A DNA stretch of 64,000 nucleotides from Serratia nevei. GTDB lineage: Bacteria; Pseudomonadota; Gammaproteobacteria; Enterobacterales; Enterobacteriaceae. The notes beneath the pieces were generated by a model. That model made no database searches. It was not told the DNA's origin and worked only from the letters and a program-made list of their open reading frames with translations. Each line of letters opens with the position of its first letter. The first letter of the stretch is position 1. Shown here piece by piece: positions 46,184 to 54,281 of this stretch. The position numbers were made by a program, and so were the translations under genes. The stretch is taken from NCBI RefSeq assembly GCF_024160145.1, contig NZ_JAMYWQ010000003.1, forward strand, positions 62,001 through 126,000. Direction: 5' to 3'.

Positions 46184-46678
46184 ATGAAGAAGCCGCATGC
46201 CGGATTCTGGCTGGCGACGCTGGGACTGGGCGTCTGCTGGCTGCTGGCGCTGCTGACTCGCGATCGGCTCAACGGCATACTGCTGGCCGGCGCGGCGCTG
46301 GCGCTGATCTTTACCCCCGCCGCCCGCCGTAAAGGTGCGGCCCTGGCCGCCCTGGGCGGTATCGGCATGGATGGGCTATGGAGCTACAGCGGCGTGCTGC
46401 ATTACAGCGGACAACACGGCCTGCCGCTCTGGACCGTCGCGCTATGGATCGGCTTCGGCTGCTGGTGGTATTGGCTGCTGGACGTGGTCAGAGCGGCCCC
46501 CTGGCCGCTGGCGGTGCTGGGTGCCGCCGTCGGCCCCTTCGCCTACGCCGTGTCCTGGAAGCTGGACGCCTTGCTGCCCGGCGTGCCGCCGGAGTTCATG
46601 CTGCTGCTGCTGGCCGTCGGCTGGTCGATTTACCTGCCGGCCGTCAGCTGGCTACGGTGGAAACGGCAGGACAGCTGA
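46184..46678 (+). CDS. DUF2878-family membrane protein
   Basis: Inner-membrane protein of 164 residues with about five helices and several Trp/Gly-rich turns (GGIGMDGLWSYSGVLHY, PLWTVALWIGFGCWWYWLLD). The pattern matches DUF2878 (YtjC-like small membrane proteins). GGGAG lies 8 nt before the ATG. It has no assigned function and stands alone, 112 nt before the YedA-like exporter. Confidence 0.8.
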   Translation: MKKPHAGFWLATLGLGVCWLLALLTRDRLNGILLAGAALALIFTPAARRKGAALAALGGIGMDGLWSYSGVLHYSGQHGLPLWTVALWIGFGCWWYWLLDVVRAAPWPLAVLGAAVGPFAYAVSWKLDALLPGVPPEFMLLLLAVGWSIYLPAVSWLRWKRQDS

Positions 46679-46789
46679 ACCGCTTGCGGCAGCCGGGAAA
46701 AATAATGCCGAAAGCCATTGCTTATCCGTTGCCCGATCGGGTTTACTGAGCGTTCTAATAATAATCACCCCTGCAAAAACACAATCCCT

Positions 46790-47710
46790 ATGCTTAGCCA
46801 ACAAAGCCGTAGCGTCCTGCCGTTGATCGGGGCGTTGTTCACGTTATATATCGTTTGGGGCTCCACCTACTTCGTCATTCGCCTCGGCGTCGCGCAGTGG
46901 CCGCCGCTGATGATGGCCGGCATTCGCTTTCTGACGGCCGGCATCGTGCTGTTCGCTTTCCTGGCCTGGCGCGGCCACGCGCTGCCGACGCCGAAGCAGT
47001 GGCTGGCCGCCGGCGCCATCGGCATTCTGCTGCTGGCGGTGGGCAACGGCCTGGTGACGGTGGCGGAACACCAACACGTGCCGTCCGGCATTGCCGCGGT
47101 GATGGTGGCGACGGTGCCGCTGTTCACTCTCTGCTTCAGCCTGCTGTGGGGCATGCGCAACACCAAACTGGAATGGGCCGGCATCGCGCTCGGGCTGGTG
47201 GGCATCGTGCTGCTCAACACCGGCAACAACCTGGTGGGCAACCCGACCGGTGCGCTGCTCATTTTGCTGGCGTCGGCCAGCTGGGCCTTCGGATCGGTAT
47301 TGGGATCGCGCATCTCGCTGCCGGCCGGGCCGATGGCCGGCGCGGCGGAGATGCTGGTCGCCGGCGTGGTGTTATTGGTCGCCAGTTGGCTGAGCGGCGA
47401 GCACCTGGCGCAGATGCCGAGCACCAGCGGCTTTCTGGCGCTGGGGTATCTGATCGTCTTCGGCTCGATGCTGGCGATCAGCGCCTATATGTTCTTGTTG
47501 AAGAACGTGCGCCCGGCGGTCGCTACCAGCTACGCCTACGTCAATCCGGTGGTGGCGGTGCTGCTCGGCATCGGCTTTGCCGGCGAATCGCTGGCGCCGC
47601 GCGAGTGGCTGGCGCTGGTGATCATCGTGGCAGCGGTGGTGCTGGTGACGCTGGGGAAATACCTGTTCACCCGCCCGGCACGCGTGCAGGCCATCGACAG
47701 CGAACGGTAG
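46790..47710 (+). CDS. DMT-family exporter YedA-like
   Basis: Inner-membrane exporter of 306 residues, ten helices, two EamA repeats. The segments LYIVWGSTYFVIRLGVAQWPPLMMAGIRFL and AISAYMFLLKNVRPAVATSYAYVNPVVAVLLG are close to E. coli YedA, which can export amino acids and other metabolites. The ATG at 46790 has no strong ribosome site, but it matches the family start. It is followed by a GGCGG/CCGCC hairpin (about 47721-47740). Confidence 0.88.
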   Translation: MLSQQSRSVLPLIGALFTLYIVWGSTYFVIRLGVAQWPPLMMAGIRFLTAGIVLFAFLAWRGHALPTPKQWLAAGAIGILLLAVGNGLVTVAEHQHVPSGIAAVMVATVPLFTLCFSLLWGMRNTKLEWAGIALGLVGIVLLNTGNNLVGNPTGALLILLASASWAFGSVLGSRISLPAGPMAGAAEMLVAGVVLLVASWLSGEHLAQMPSTSGFLALGYLIVFGSMLAISAYMFLLKNVRPAVATSYAYVNPVVAVLLGIGFAGESLAPREWLALVIIVAAVVLVTLGKYLFTRPARVQAIDSER

Positions 47711-47753
47711 CGATCGCAAAGGGCGGTCTGTGGGCCGCCGTTAAAAACGATTC

Positions 47754-47781
47754 TTGTTTCACCCGGCGAAGGGGCTATAAT
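47754..47781 (+). promoter_or_regulatory. Sigma-70 promoter of the small membrane protein gene
   Basis: TTGTTT at 47754-47759 and TATAAT at 47776-47781 are separated by 16 nt. The start codon follows 36 nt later. Confidence 0.65.
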
Positions 47782-47816
47782 TCCCGCTGTTCCAAGCAAC
47801 CTGCGAAATTATTCCT

Positions 47817-47993
47817 ATGCTGAAAAAAGCGTTCGTCATCGTCATCGCCCTGTGCGCCTTCGGTTCTTTGGGCGGCGTATTTCTCGCCGGGCTGAACATC
47901 TACACCCGTTCTACCACCCCGCACGAAGAAAGCGCGCCCGCCGGGGATGCCGCCGCCACGCCGGCGCAAACCGAAACCCTTCAGGCCAAGTGA
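47817..47993 (+). CDS. Small single-helix membrane protein
   Basis: A 58-residue protein starting MLKKAFVIVIALCAFGSLGG, with one strong membrane helix (about 4-27) and an Ala/Thr/Pro-rich hydrophilic tail. It is preceded by a good sigma-70 promoter and clearly has coding codon bias. The helix could also be an uncleaved signal anchor. I do not recognise a family. It overlaps the end of the convergent LysR gene by 13 nt. Confidence 0.7.
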   Translation: MLKKAFVIVIALCAFGSLGGVFLAGLNIYTRSTTPHEESAPAGDAAATPAQTETLQAK

Positions 47994-48892
47994 TCGTCCA
48001 TCCAGCGCTGGCAGCGCTGCTGTAAAAAGCGCTGCAGTTGCCTGACGCGTTCCGACACCTGCGAGCGATGCGGGCAAAGCAGATTGATCGGCACCGCGTC
48101 GCTGCGCCATTCCGGCAACAGCTGCACCAGCCGCCCGGCGCGAATATCCGCCACCACGTCGATCGCCGACTTGCGCACCACGCCGTGGCCGGCCAGCGCC
48201 CAACGCCGCGCGATCTCGCCGTCATCGGTAAAATAGCTGCCGTTCAGCGGCACTTCGACCAGCTCCTCACCGCGCCACAGCCGCCATTCCACCTGCCGTT
48301 TGCCGCTGGGCTGATACACCAGAATGCTGTGCCGGGCCAAATCGGCCGGCGTTTGCGGCGTGCCGTGCCGCCGCAGGTAATCCGGGCTGGCGCAGATCAG
48401 CCGCCGGTGCTGCGGCAAAACCGGCAGCGCCACCAGCGAAGAGTCGGCCAGCGGCCCGAAACGCAACGCTACGTCCACCGGTTCGCGCAACAGATCGGCC
48501 TGCCGATCGTTGATCAAAAGCTGCAGCTGAATATGCGGATGCTGTAGCCGGAACTCGTCCAGCCAACAGAGCAGCAGATTGCGGCCAAAATCCGACGGCG
48601 CGGAAATCTGCAGCACCCCGGACAGCCCCTGATGCTTTTCGCGGATCGCCTGCTCCCCTTCGGCCAACGCCCCCAGCGCCAGGCGCGCGCTGTCGAGATA
48701 GCGCGCGCCCTCCTCCGTCAACCGCAGGCTGCGGGTGGAACGCACCAGCAGCCGCGCGCCCAGCTGCTGCTCCAGCCTTTTCACCGCGACGCTGGCCGCC
48801 GCCGGCGTGATATCCAGCGCGCGCGCCGCGGCGGAAAAACTGCCGCCGTCCACCGTGCGGACAAACACCTCGAGATCGACAAATGAGGTCAT
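47981..48892 (-). CDS. LysR-family transcriptional regulator
   Basis: LysR regulator of 303 residues. The helix-turn-helix region is TVDGGSFSAAARALDITPAAASVAVKRLEQQLGARLLVRSTRSLRLTEEG (about 12-62), with the YafC/DmlR-like style in which GVLQISAPSDFGRNLL begins the effector domain. The ATG at 48892 has AAGGGA upstream; the 20 earlier codons are not needed. It is divergent from a toxin-antitoxin pair with a dyad between them. Confidence 0.9.
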   Translation of the reverse strand: MTSFVDLEVFVRTVDGGSFSAAARALDITPAAASVAVKRLEQQLGARLLVRSTRSLRLTEEGARYLDSARLALGALAEGEQAIREKHQGLSGVLQISAPSDFGRNLLLCWLDEFRLQHPHIQLQLLINDRQADLLREPVDVALRFGPLADSSLVALPVLPQHRRLICASPDYLRRHGTPQTPADLARHSILVYQPSGKRQVEWRLWRGEELVEVPLNGSYFTDDGEIARRWALAGHGVVRKSAIDVVADIRAGRLVQLLPEWRSDAVPINLLCPHRSQVSERVRQLQRFLQQRCQRWMDDHLA

Positions 48893-48954
48893 GCGTTTCC
48901 CTTCTTGGAGAGCCGGTTTCACGGCGTAACGGATTGACGATAAAACGCCCAATA

Positions 48955-48973
48955 GTTATGATTAAGTCATAAC
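48955..48973. promoter_or_regulatory. Inverted repeat between LysR gene and toxin gene
   Basis: GTTATGA and TCATAAC are perfect 7-nt arms around TTAAG. It lies 18 nt before the toxin ATG and 63 nt before the LysR start. It could be the autoregulatory operator of the toxin-antitoxin pair or a LysR (T-N11-A) site. Confidence 0.55.
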
Positions 48974-48990
48974 AAATGGAGTTTCGATCA

Positions 48991-49355
48991 ATGGATGAAC
49001 ACAATGGACTGGACTACATCCTTAGCCTGCACGGCACGCGGGTCAATCGTGAAGATGGCTATTGGTGGAAGATTGAGGCCTGGACGGTGACCCAAACCGC
49101 CTTTATCCCTCACGGCATCCGTTACAATTTGACCCTGCATGATAACCACAATACCTGGGTTTTTGGCATAGACAACGCGCATGCCATTAAAACCCCTCGC
49201 AAAGGAAAATTTTCAGGCCGCGTCGTTTACGATCATCAACATGATTCCCGACGGACAAAGGTTCACCCTACGAGTTTTATTCCGCCTATCAGTTGGTGGA
49301 GGATTTTTTTACCCGGATAGATGAAGTCATACGCAAGAGAGAAAATCGAGGTTGA
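48991..49355 (+). pseudogene. TumE-like (DUF6516) toxin gene with a frameshift
   Basis: The first 93 codons read as a TumE/DUF6516-type toxin: MDEHNGLDYILSLHGTRV, then RYNLTLHDNHNTWVFGIDN and GRVVYDHQHDSRRTKVH. At about 49266-49269 one base is missing relative to the expected CCN-TAC: the +0 frame runs into a short nonsense tail ending at 49320, while the adjacent frame from 49269 reads YEFYSAYQLVEDFFTRIDEV and ends at 49355, where the stop overlaps the antitoxin start region. A repaired protein would be about 121 residues. GGAG lies 9 nt before the ATG at 48991. It is either a disabled toxin, a sequencing error or a programmed shift. Confidence 0.72.
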
Positions 49356-49357
49356 TG

Positions 49358-49735
49358 ATGAAAGCATTGATTGGCGTGATGCCTGAAGAACTGATTCGCA
49401 AGCGCATACTGGCGATCGCGAAAGGAGAATACCAGCCGCAGGAACGTGAACCCAAAGTCTGGTTCACGTCGATGATCGCGCTGGCCCAGGTGCTCAGCAA
49501 CGAGAATATCGCCCTGCTGCGTCTTATCGACACCGCCCGCCCCGAGACCATCAGCCAGCTGGCCGAACTGTCCGGCCGCCAGGTCAGCAACCTGTCAACC
49601 ACGCTGAAAACGCTGAGCGGGCACGGCCTGGTGTCACTGGAAAAACAGGGGCGCTCGATAAAACCCCGGGCGCTGTTTACCGACTTCGAAATTATCGTGG
49701 ATCAGAAGTTAAACGCCCGCTTTAGCGCCGCGTAA
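49358..49735 (+). CDS. TumA-like antitoxin with helix-turn-helix
   Basis: DNA-binding protein of 125 residues of the HVO_A0114/TumA-like type. The N-terminal part (IGVMPEELIRKRILAIAKGEYQPQEREPKVWF) precedes a winged helix (NIALLRLIDTARPETISQLAELSGRQVSNLSTTLKTLSGHGLVSLEK, about 48-94). Such proteins neutralise TumE and repress the operon. The ATG at 49358 has GAGG 6 nt upstream; an adjacent ATG at 49355 overlaps the restored toxin stop. The gene is intact, unlike its partner. Confidence 0.82.
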   Translation: MKALIGVMPEELIRKRILAIAKGEYQPQEREPKVWFTSMIALAQVLSNENIALLRLIDTARPETISQLAELSGRQVSNLSTTLKTLSGHGLVSLEKQGRSIKPRALFTDFEIIVDQKLNARFSAA

Positions 49736-49841
49736 TCTTTAAAAAATATTAATAAGTGTTTGTCAGCAAGGCCGATTGTTAGGTCATTTTCAATCAGGAA
49801 AGATAGATCCCGTTGAAACTTACCCTAAAAGAGGCCTTAAC

Positions 49842-50561
49842 ATGACGATTCCCGATTCCCCCCTGAAACGACAAAAACTGGTGATCCTGGGCGGTACCAG
49901 CGGCATTGGCGCCGCGGTGGCCTACGCGGCGGCGGCGCGCGGCGCTGAAGTGGTGCTGGCTTCGCGCCGCCTGCCCCACGCCGGAGAGAAGAACGGCGCG
50001 CTGCGCCTGATGCAGGCCGATCTGGCCGATGAAGCGTCGCTGCGCGCGCTGTTTGCCGCCGTCGGCGCTTTCGACCATCTGGTGATCACCGCCGGGCCGC
50101 TGGTGGCAGCGAAGCCGCTGGCGGAGACCACCCTGGAACAGGCGCAGGCCGACTTCAACGTCAAATTCTGGGGCAGTTTGCGCGCAGTGCAGGCGGCGCT
50201 GCCGACGCTGGCGCCGCAGGGTTCCATCACCCTGACTTCCGGCCAGCTGTCGCGTAAATACCTCGGCGGTCAGCTGGTCAAAACCGCCATCAACGCCGCG
50301 CTGGAAGCGGCCGGCAAGCAGCTGGCGAAGGAGCTGGCGCCGCGGCGGGTGAACGTGGTCAGCCCCGGCATCACCGCCACCGAAGCCTATGACGGCATGA
50401 GCGCCGCGCAGCGTCAGGCGCTGTTCGAACGGGTTGGCGGCAGCCTGCCGGTCGGCAGGGTCGGCCAGCCGGCCGACGTCGCGGCGGGTTACCTGCTGGC
50501 GATGGAGAACGGCTTCGTGACCGGCAGCGTGATCGACATCGACGGCGGCGGCCTGCTGTAA
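49842..50561 (+). CDS. SDR-family protein lacking the catalytic tyrosine
   Basis: Rossmann-fold short-chain dehydrogenase-like protein of 239 residues. The cofactor loop GGTSGIGAAVA and the later VNVVSPGITATEAYD and VIDIDGGGLL are normal. The place of the YxxxK motif reads GGQLVKTAINAALE: the lysine is kept but no tyrosine stands four residues before it. A subgroup of SDR proteins shares this loss, so activity may be altered or absent. AGAGG precedes the ATG. It is a single gene between the antitoxin gene and the convergent ABC operon. Confidence 0.88.
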   Translation: MTIPDSPLKRQKLVILGGTSGIGAAVAYAAAARGAEVVLASRRLPHAGEKNGALRLMQADLADEASLRALFAAVGAFDHLVITAGPLVAAKPLAETTLEQAQADFNVKFWGSLRAVQAALPTLAPQGSITLTSGQLSRKYLGGQLVKTAINAALEAAGKQLAKELAPRRVNVVSPGITATEAYDGMSAAQRQALFERVGGSLPVGRVGQPADVAAGYLLAMENGFVTGSVIDIDGGGLL

Positions 50562-50567
50562 CGGTGG

Positions 50568-51350
50568 CTAGAGCGCCGTCACGCCCTGCGCGGCGGCCTG
50601 CTGTTCCAGCACGCGGATAATCTGGTAGGCCGAACGCGGCACCAGGCTGAAATCGCCGATCAGCAGGCGGTCGCTGACCGCCTCATCCAGCATCGCCCGG
50701 GCGCCGGCGCGCAGGATTTCCACCTGTTCCGGCGGCGTACCCGCCGCAGTGATCAGCGGCAGGCCGGGCACCGCCGCCGTGCGGCCGATGATTTTCAGCC
50801 CCTCCAGCGCCTGCGGCTGCGCACGGCGCAGCAGTTCCATGCTGATCGAATCGATGGCGGCGATATCCGCCTGCCCGCTGCGGATCAGCTTCAGCGACTG
50901 ATAATGCGCGCCGGAGGCAATCGCCGCACCAAAGAATTTCCCGTCCTGCGCCAGCGGTGCGATCAGCGTGCGCAGGCCGTTGTAGCCGGACTGGGAATCG
51001 GTGCTGTTATAGGCCACCGTTCGGCCGCGAAAATCCGCCAGCCGTTCGCCGGGATCGCCCGCGCGCACCACCAGCCAACTGCGGTAATTCGGCCCGTCGC
51101 ACCCTTCAACCCGATAATGGTAGGTGCCGATCAGCTGCACCTGCGGCAAGGTGCTGACCAACGGATAACCGCAGGTTTGGCTGAGCAGCAGATCGTCGCG
51201 CCGCCAGTGCTGTGCCAGATCGTCCGGCCAGCTGAGCCGCTCCGGCGCCGCCGGCAGCCCCAGCCGCAGCAGCTTGTCGCGCAATACCTGCCAGAAGGAT
51301 TCGGCCTGCTCCCGGCCAACGCCGTACATCGGTAGAGACACCTGCATCAT
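50568..51350 (-). CDS. PhnD-like substrate-binding protein without signal peptide
   Basis: Protein of 260 residues with the type 2 periplasmic-binding fold of the phosphonate/phosphite (COG3221) family: LLLSQTCGYPLVSTL, FRGRTVAYNSTDSQSGYNGLR and GQADIAAIDSISMELL. It begins MQVSLPMYGVGREQAESFW with no signal peptide, so it may be a cytoplasmic sensor or enzyme-like protein. GGGGGAA precedes ATG codons at 51350 and 51347. It lies 7 nt after the YehW-like permease gene and is the last gene of the operon. Confidence 0.8.
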   Translation of the reverse strand: MMQVSLPMYGVGREQAESFWQVLRDKLLRLGLPAAPERLSWPDDLAQHWRRDDLLLSQTCGYPLVSTLPQVQLIGTYHYRVEGCDGPNYRSWLVVRAGDPGERLADFRGRTVAYNSTDSQSGYNGLRTLIAPLAQDGKFFGAAIASGAHYQSLKLIRSGQADIAAIDSISMELLRRAQPQALEGLKIIGRTAAVPGLPLITAAGTPPEQVEILRAGARAMLDEAVSDRLLIGDFSLVPRSAYQIIRVLEQQAAAQGVTAL

Positions 51351-51357
51351 TTCCCCC

Positions 51358-52131
51358 TTATCCCGCCGGAGTGGTCGCCAGCGTCTGCTGACGCCAGGCG
51401 GTGAGATAACGCACCCAACGTTCGAACAGCATATCGGTGATAATAGCCAACAACGCCACCACCGCCGCGCCCTGGATCACATAGGCGGTGTTAAACCCGC
51501 TCAGACCAATGATGATCGGCGAGCCGAGCGTCTTGGTGCCGACGGTGGAAGCGATGGCCGCCGTGCCGATGTTGATGATCACCGACGTACGGATCCCGGC
51601 GACGATCACCGGCGCCGCCAGCGGCAATTCGACCCGCCACAGAATTTGCCAGGCACTCATCCCCACGCCGCGGGCAATCTCGCGCGTGGCGGGCGGCACC
51701 GATTCGATGCCCGCCAGCGTGCCCTGCAGAATTGGCAACAGGCCGTACAGCACCAGCGCCATGATCGCCGGCTGTTCGCTGAAGCCCATCACCGGCACCG
51801 CAACCGCCAGCACCGCCACCGGCGGGAAGGTCTGCCCCACCGCCACCACCGTTTCCACCAGCGAACGAAACTCCCGGCCGCTGCGCCGGGTCACGGCCAC
51901 GCCGGCCGCCACGCCGAGCGCCACCGCGATCAGGCTGGAGATCGCCACCAGCGCCAGGTGCGCCCCCACCAGCGCGATAAAGCTGTCCTGCTGATAAATG
52001 GGCCGCTCCAGATCGGGGAACCAGGCGGCGAACAGGCCGCGCAGACGATCCATGCCGAACACCAGCGCCAACAGCAGCGCCAGCGTCCAAGGCAGCGGAT
52101 CGCGCAGCAGACGCCAGACGCGCCCGCTCAT
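51358..52131 (-). CDS. yehW: Osmolyte ABC transporter permease YehW-like
   Basis: Inner-membrane permease of 257 residues with about five or six helices. The permease loop is [67 protein letters not shown], typical of OpuCB/YehW glycine betaine/choline transporters. It overlaps the ATPase gene by 4 nt (ATGA). It is one of two different permeases in this importer. Confidence 0.92.
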   Translation of the reverse strand: MSGRVWRLLRDPLPWTLALLLALVFGMDRLRGLFAAWFPDLERPIYQQDSFIALVGAHLALVAISSLIAVALGVAAGVAVTRRSGREFRSLVETVVAVGQTFPPVAVLAVAVPVMGFSEQPAIMALVLYGLLPILQGTLAGIESVPPATREIARGVGMSAWQILWRVELPLAAPVIVAGIRTSVIINIGTAAIASTVGTKTLGSPIIIGLSGFNTAYVIQGAAVVALLAIITDMLFERWVRYLTAWRQQTLATTPAG

Positions 52132-53063
52132 GACAGCGCCTGCCCGGCGATCAGATCGTTGAAGTGCAACACCCCCAACGCTTCGCCCCGTTCATCCACC
52201 ACCGGCAGGCAGTCGCTGCCGCGCGCCACAAACACCGACAGCGCCTCGCGCAGGCTCATGGCGGCGGCGATCGGCTCGCCCTCGGCGGCGCCGGGCCGCA
52301 CCCGCTCCGCCACCGTTCCCAGCGACAGCAGCTTGATGCCGCGATCGCTGCGGCCGAAGAAATCGCGCACGAAGTCGTTGGCCGGCGCGGTCAGCAACGC
52401 CAGCGGCGTGCCCTGTTGCACCACCCGTCCCTGATCGAGCAGCACCAGGCGGTCTGCCAAGCCCAGCGCTTCATCGATGTCGTGCGTCACCAGCACGATA
52501 GTGCGACCGGAGAGCTGATGAATGCGCGCGATCTCCGCCTGCAGCGCCGCGCGGGTGACCGGATCCAGCGCGCCGAACGGTTCGTCCATCAGCAACACCT
52601 CGGGATCGGCGGCCAGCGCACGCGCCACCCCCACCCGCTGCTGCTGCCCGCCGGACAGCTGGTGCGGATAGCGGCGGCGAAACAGATCCGGCTCCAGGTG
52701 CAACAGCTCCAGCAACTCGGTCACCCGATCGCGAATGCGCGCACGCGGCCATTTCAGCAGCTGCGGCACGGTGGCGATGTTCTCCTCCACCGTCCAGTGC
52801 GGGAACAGGCCGATCGACTGGATCGCATAGCCCATGCGCCGCCGCAGATCCTGCGGTTTGAACGACTGGATCTCTGCGCCGGCAAAGAGAATCTTGCCCC
52901 GATCGTGTTCGATCAGGCGATTGATCATTTTTAACGTCGTGGACTTGCCGGAACCCGAGGTGCCGATCAACACGGTGAATTCGCCCTCGGCGATGTGCAG
53001 CGTGAGATCGTCGACCGCCGGCTTGCCCTGAAAAATTTTGCTGACTTGCTCAAAGTGAATCAT
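52128..53063 (-). CDS. yehX: Osmolyte ABC transporter ATPase YehX-like
   Basis: ATPase of 311 residues. It carries Walker [13 protein letters not shown], signature [15 protein letters not shown], Walker [14 protein letters not shown] and H-loop VTHDIDEAL, followed by a C-terminal regulatory region with CBS-like sequence ([31 protein letters not shown]). CBS domains in OpuA/OpuC-type transporters sense ionic strength. The ATG at 53063 overlaps the preceding permease stop by 4 nt. Confidence 0.93.
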   Translation of the reverse strand: MIHFEQVSKIFQGKPAVDDLTLHIAEGEFTVLIGTSGSGKSTTLKMINRLIEHDRGKILFAGAEIQSFKPQDLRRRMGYAIQSIGLFPHWTVEENIATVPQLLKWPRARIRDRVTELLELLHLEPDLFRRRYPHQLSGGQQQRVGVARALAADPEVLLMDEPFGALDPVTRAALQAEIARIHQLSGRTIVLVTHDIDEALGLADRLVLLDQGRVVQQGTPLALLTAPANDFVRDFFGRSDRGIKLLSLGTVAERVRPGAAEGEPIAAAMSLREALSVFVARGSDCLPVVDERGEALGVLHFNDLIAGQALS

Positions 53064-54220
53064 CGGCGCGATACGTCCAGGATTGAAACCCAAAATTTAA
53101 ACAGCGAATCGACGATGACCGCCATCATGACCACCGGGATCACCCCCAGCAAAACCAGATCCAGCGCGCTGCTGAGCAGCCCCTGGAACACGATGGCGCC
53201 AAAGCCGCCGGCGCCGATCAGCGCCGCCACCACCGCCATGCCGACGGTTTGCACCGCCAGAACGCGTACGCCGGTCAGGAACAGCGGCAGCGCCAACGGC
53301 AGCTGCACGCGCAGGAAGATCTGCCCGCGCGTCAGCCCCATGCCGGTGGCGGATTCGATCACCCCGGCCGGCACGCTTTGCAGCCCCGCCACCACGCTGC
53401 GCACCAGCGGCAACAGCGCGTACAGCACCAGCGCCACGATCGCCGGCGCCATGCCGATGCCGCTGACGCCGTGCTCCGCCAGCCAGGGCACCGCCGTCGC
53501 CAGCCCCGCCAATGGCGCGATCAGCAGGCCGAACAGCGCGATGGACGGCACGGTCTGGATAATGTTCAGCGCGGAGAAAATCGGCCGCTGCCAGCGTTCG
53601 GAGCGAAAGCACAGCACCCCGAGCGGCACGCCGATCGCCAGCGCCGGCGCCATCGTCGCCAGCAGAATCGTCAGGTGCTGCAACAGCGCGGCGTCAAACA
53701 CCTCCTGGCGATTGTGGTACTCCTTCAGCAGCGACAGCTGATCGAGCTGATGCCCGAACAGCAGCAGCGCCGATGGCACCAGCACCAGCGCGTTGCCCAG
53801 CATGCGCCACAGGTGCGACGCGGTGATGCGCGCCATGGCGTCGGCGGCGATCAGCAGGCTCAGCGCCATCGTCAGCCAGCATCCGCTGCCCCAGGAGGTG
53901 CGCGCCAGGCGCGATCCCTCCTGCGCCAGGCGTTCGGCGGCCTGCCCGCTAATCCAGAAGGCCAGCGTCAGCACCCCGCAGGCGGCCAGCGCCGCCAGCA
54001 GCGCCCGCCCCCGCGTCGGCGGCAACAGGCTGAGGATCGCCAATGCCGCCAGCGGCAACAGCAGCCACAGCGCCGGGCCGTGCAGCAGGGAGAACAAGGA
54101 GAGGCTTTTGCCCGACAACAGGCGATTGGGGGCATAACTGAGGAACGGCAGGCCGAACGCGGCCAGCAGCAACAGCATGAACAGCGTCAACAAGACGCGA
54201 TGTTTTACGGCGATAGTCAA
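53060..54220 (-). CDS. yehY: Osmolyte ABC transporter permease YehY-like
   Basis: Inner-membrane permease of 386 residues. The N-terminal third has several extra helices and PFLSYAPNRLLSG, as in E. coli YehY; the C-terminal part has the permease loop SVPAGVIESATGMGLTRGQIFLRVQLPLALPLFLTGVRVLAVQTVGMAVVAALIGAGGFGAIVFQGL. I chose a TTG at 54220 because GGAG lies 6 nt upstream and the length fits; the frame continues to 54295 without a better site. A stable hairpin separates it from osmF. Confidence 0.88.
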   Translation of the reverse strand: MTIAVKHRVLLTLFMLLLLAAFGLPFLSYAPNRLLSGKSLSLFSLLHGPALWLLLPLAALAILSLLPPTRGRALLAALAACGVLTLAFWISGQAAERLAQEGSRLARTSWGSGCWLTMALSLLIAADAMARITASHLWRMLGNALVLVPSALLLFGHQLDQLSLLKEYHNRQEVFDAALLQHLTILLATMAPALAIGVPLGVLCFRSERWQRPIFSALNIIQTVPSIALFGLLIAPLAGLATAVPWLAEHGVSGIGMAPAIVALVLYALLPLVRSVVAGLQSVPAGVIESATGMGLTRGQIFLRVQLPLALPLFLTGVRVLAVQTVGMAVVAALIGAGGFGAIVFQGLLSSALDLVLLGVIPVVMMAVIVDSLFKFWVSILDVSRR

Positions 54221-54246
54221 AGAAACGCTCCGGCTCCCTCGGTTTA

Positions 54247-54271
54247 CCCCCTCTCCCGACGGCAGAGGGGG
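54247..54271 (-). repeat. osmF-yehY intercistronic hairpin
   Basis: CCCCCTCT and AGAGGGGG pair around a nine-base loop, without a T run. It is likely to protect the osmF mRNA end and set higher binding-protein expression. Confidence 0.6.
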
Positions 54272-54281
54272 CACCTCGGCA

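Noticed and set aside
48976-49320. Taking the toxin gene as an intact 114-residue protein
   Set aside because: Its last residues after KVH are nonsense-like, while the alternative frame encodes a plausible toxin C-terminus that ends exactly at the antitoxin start.
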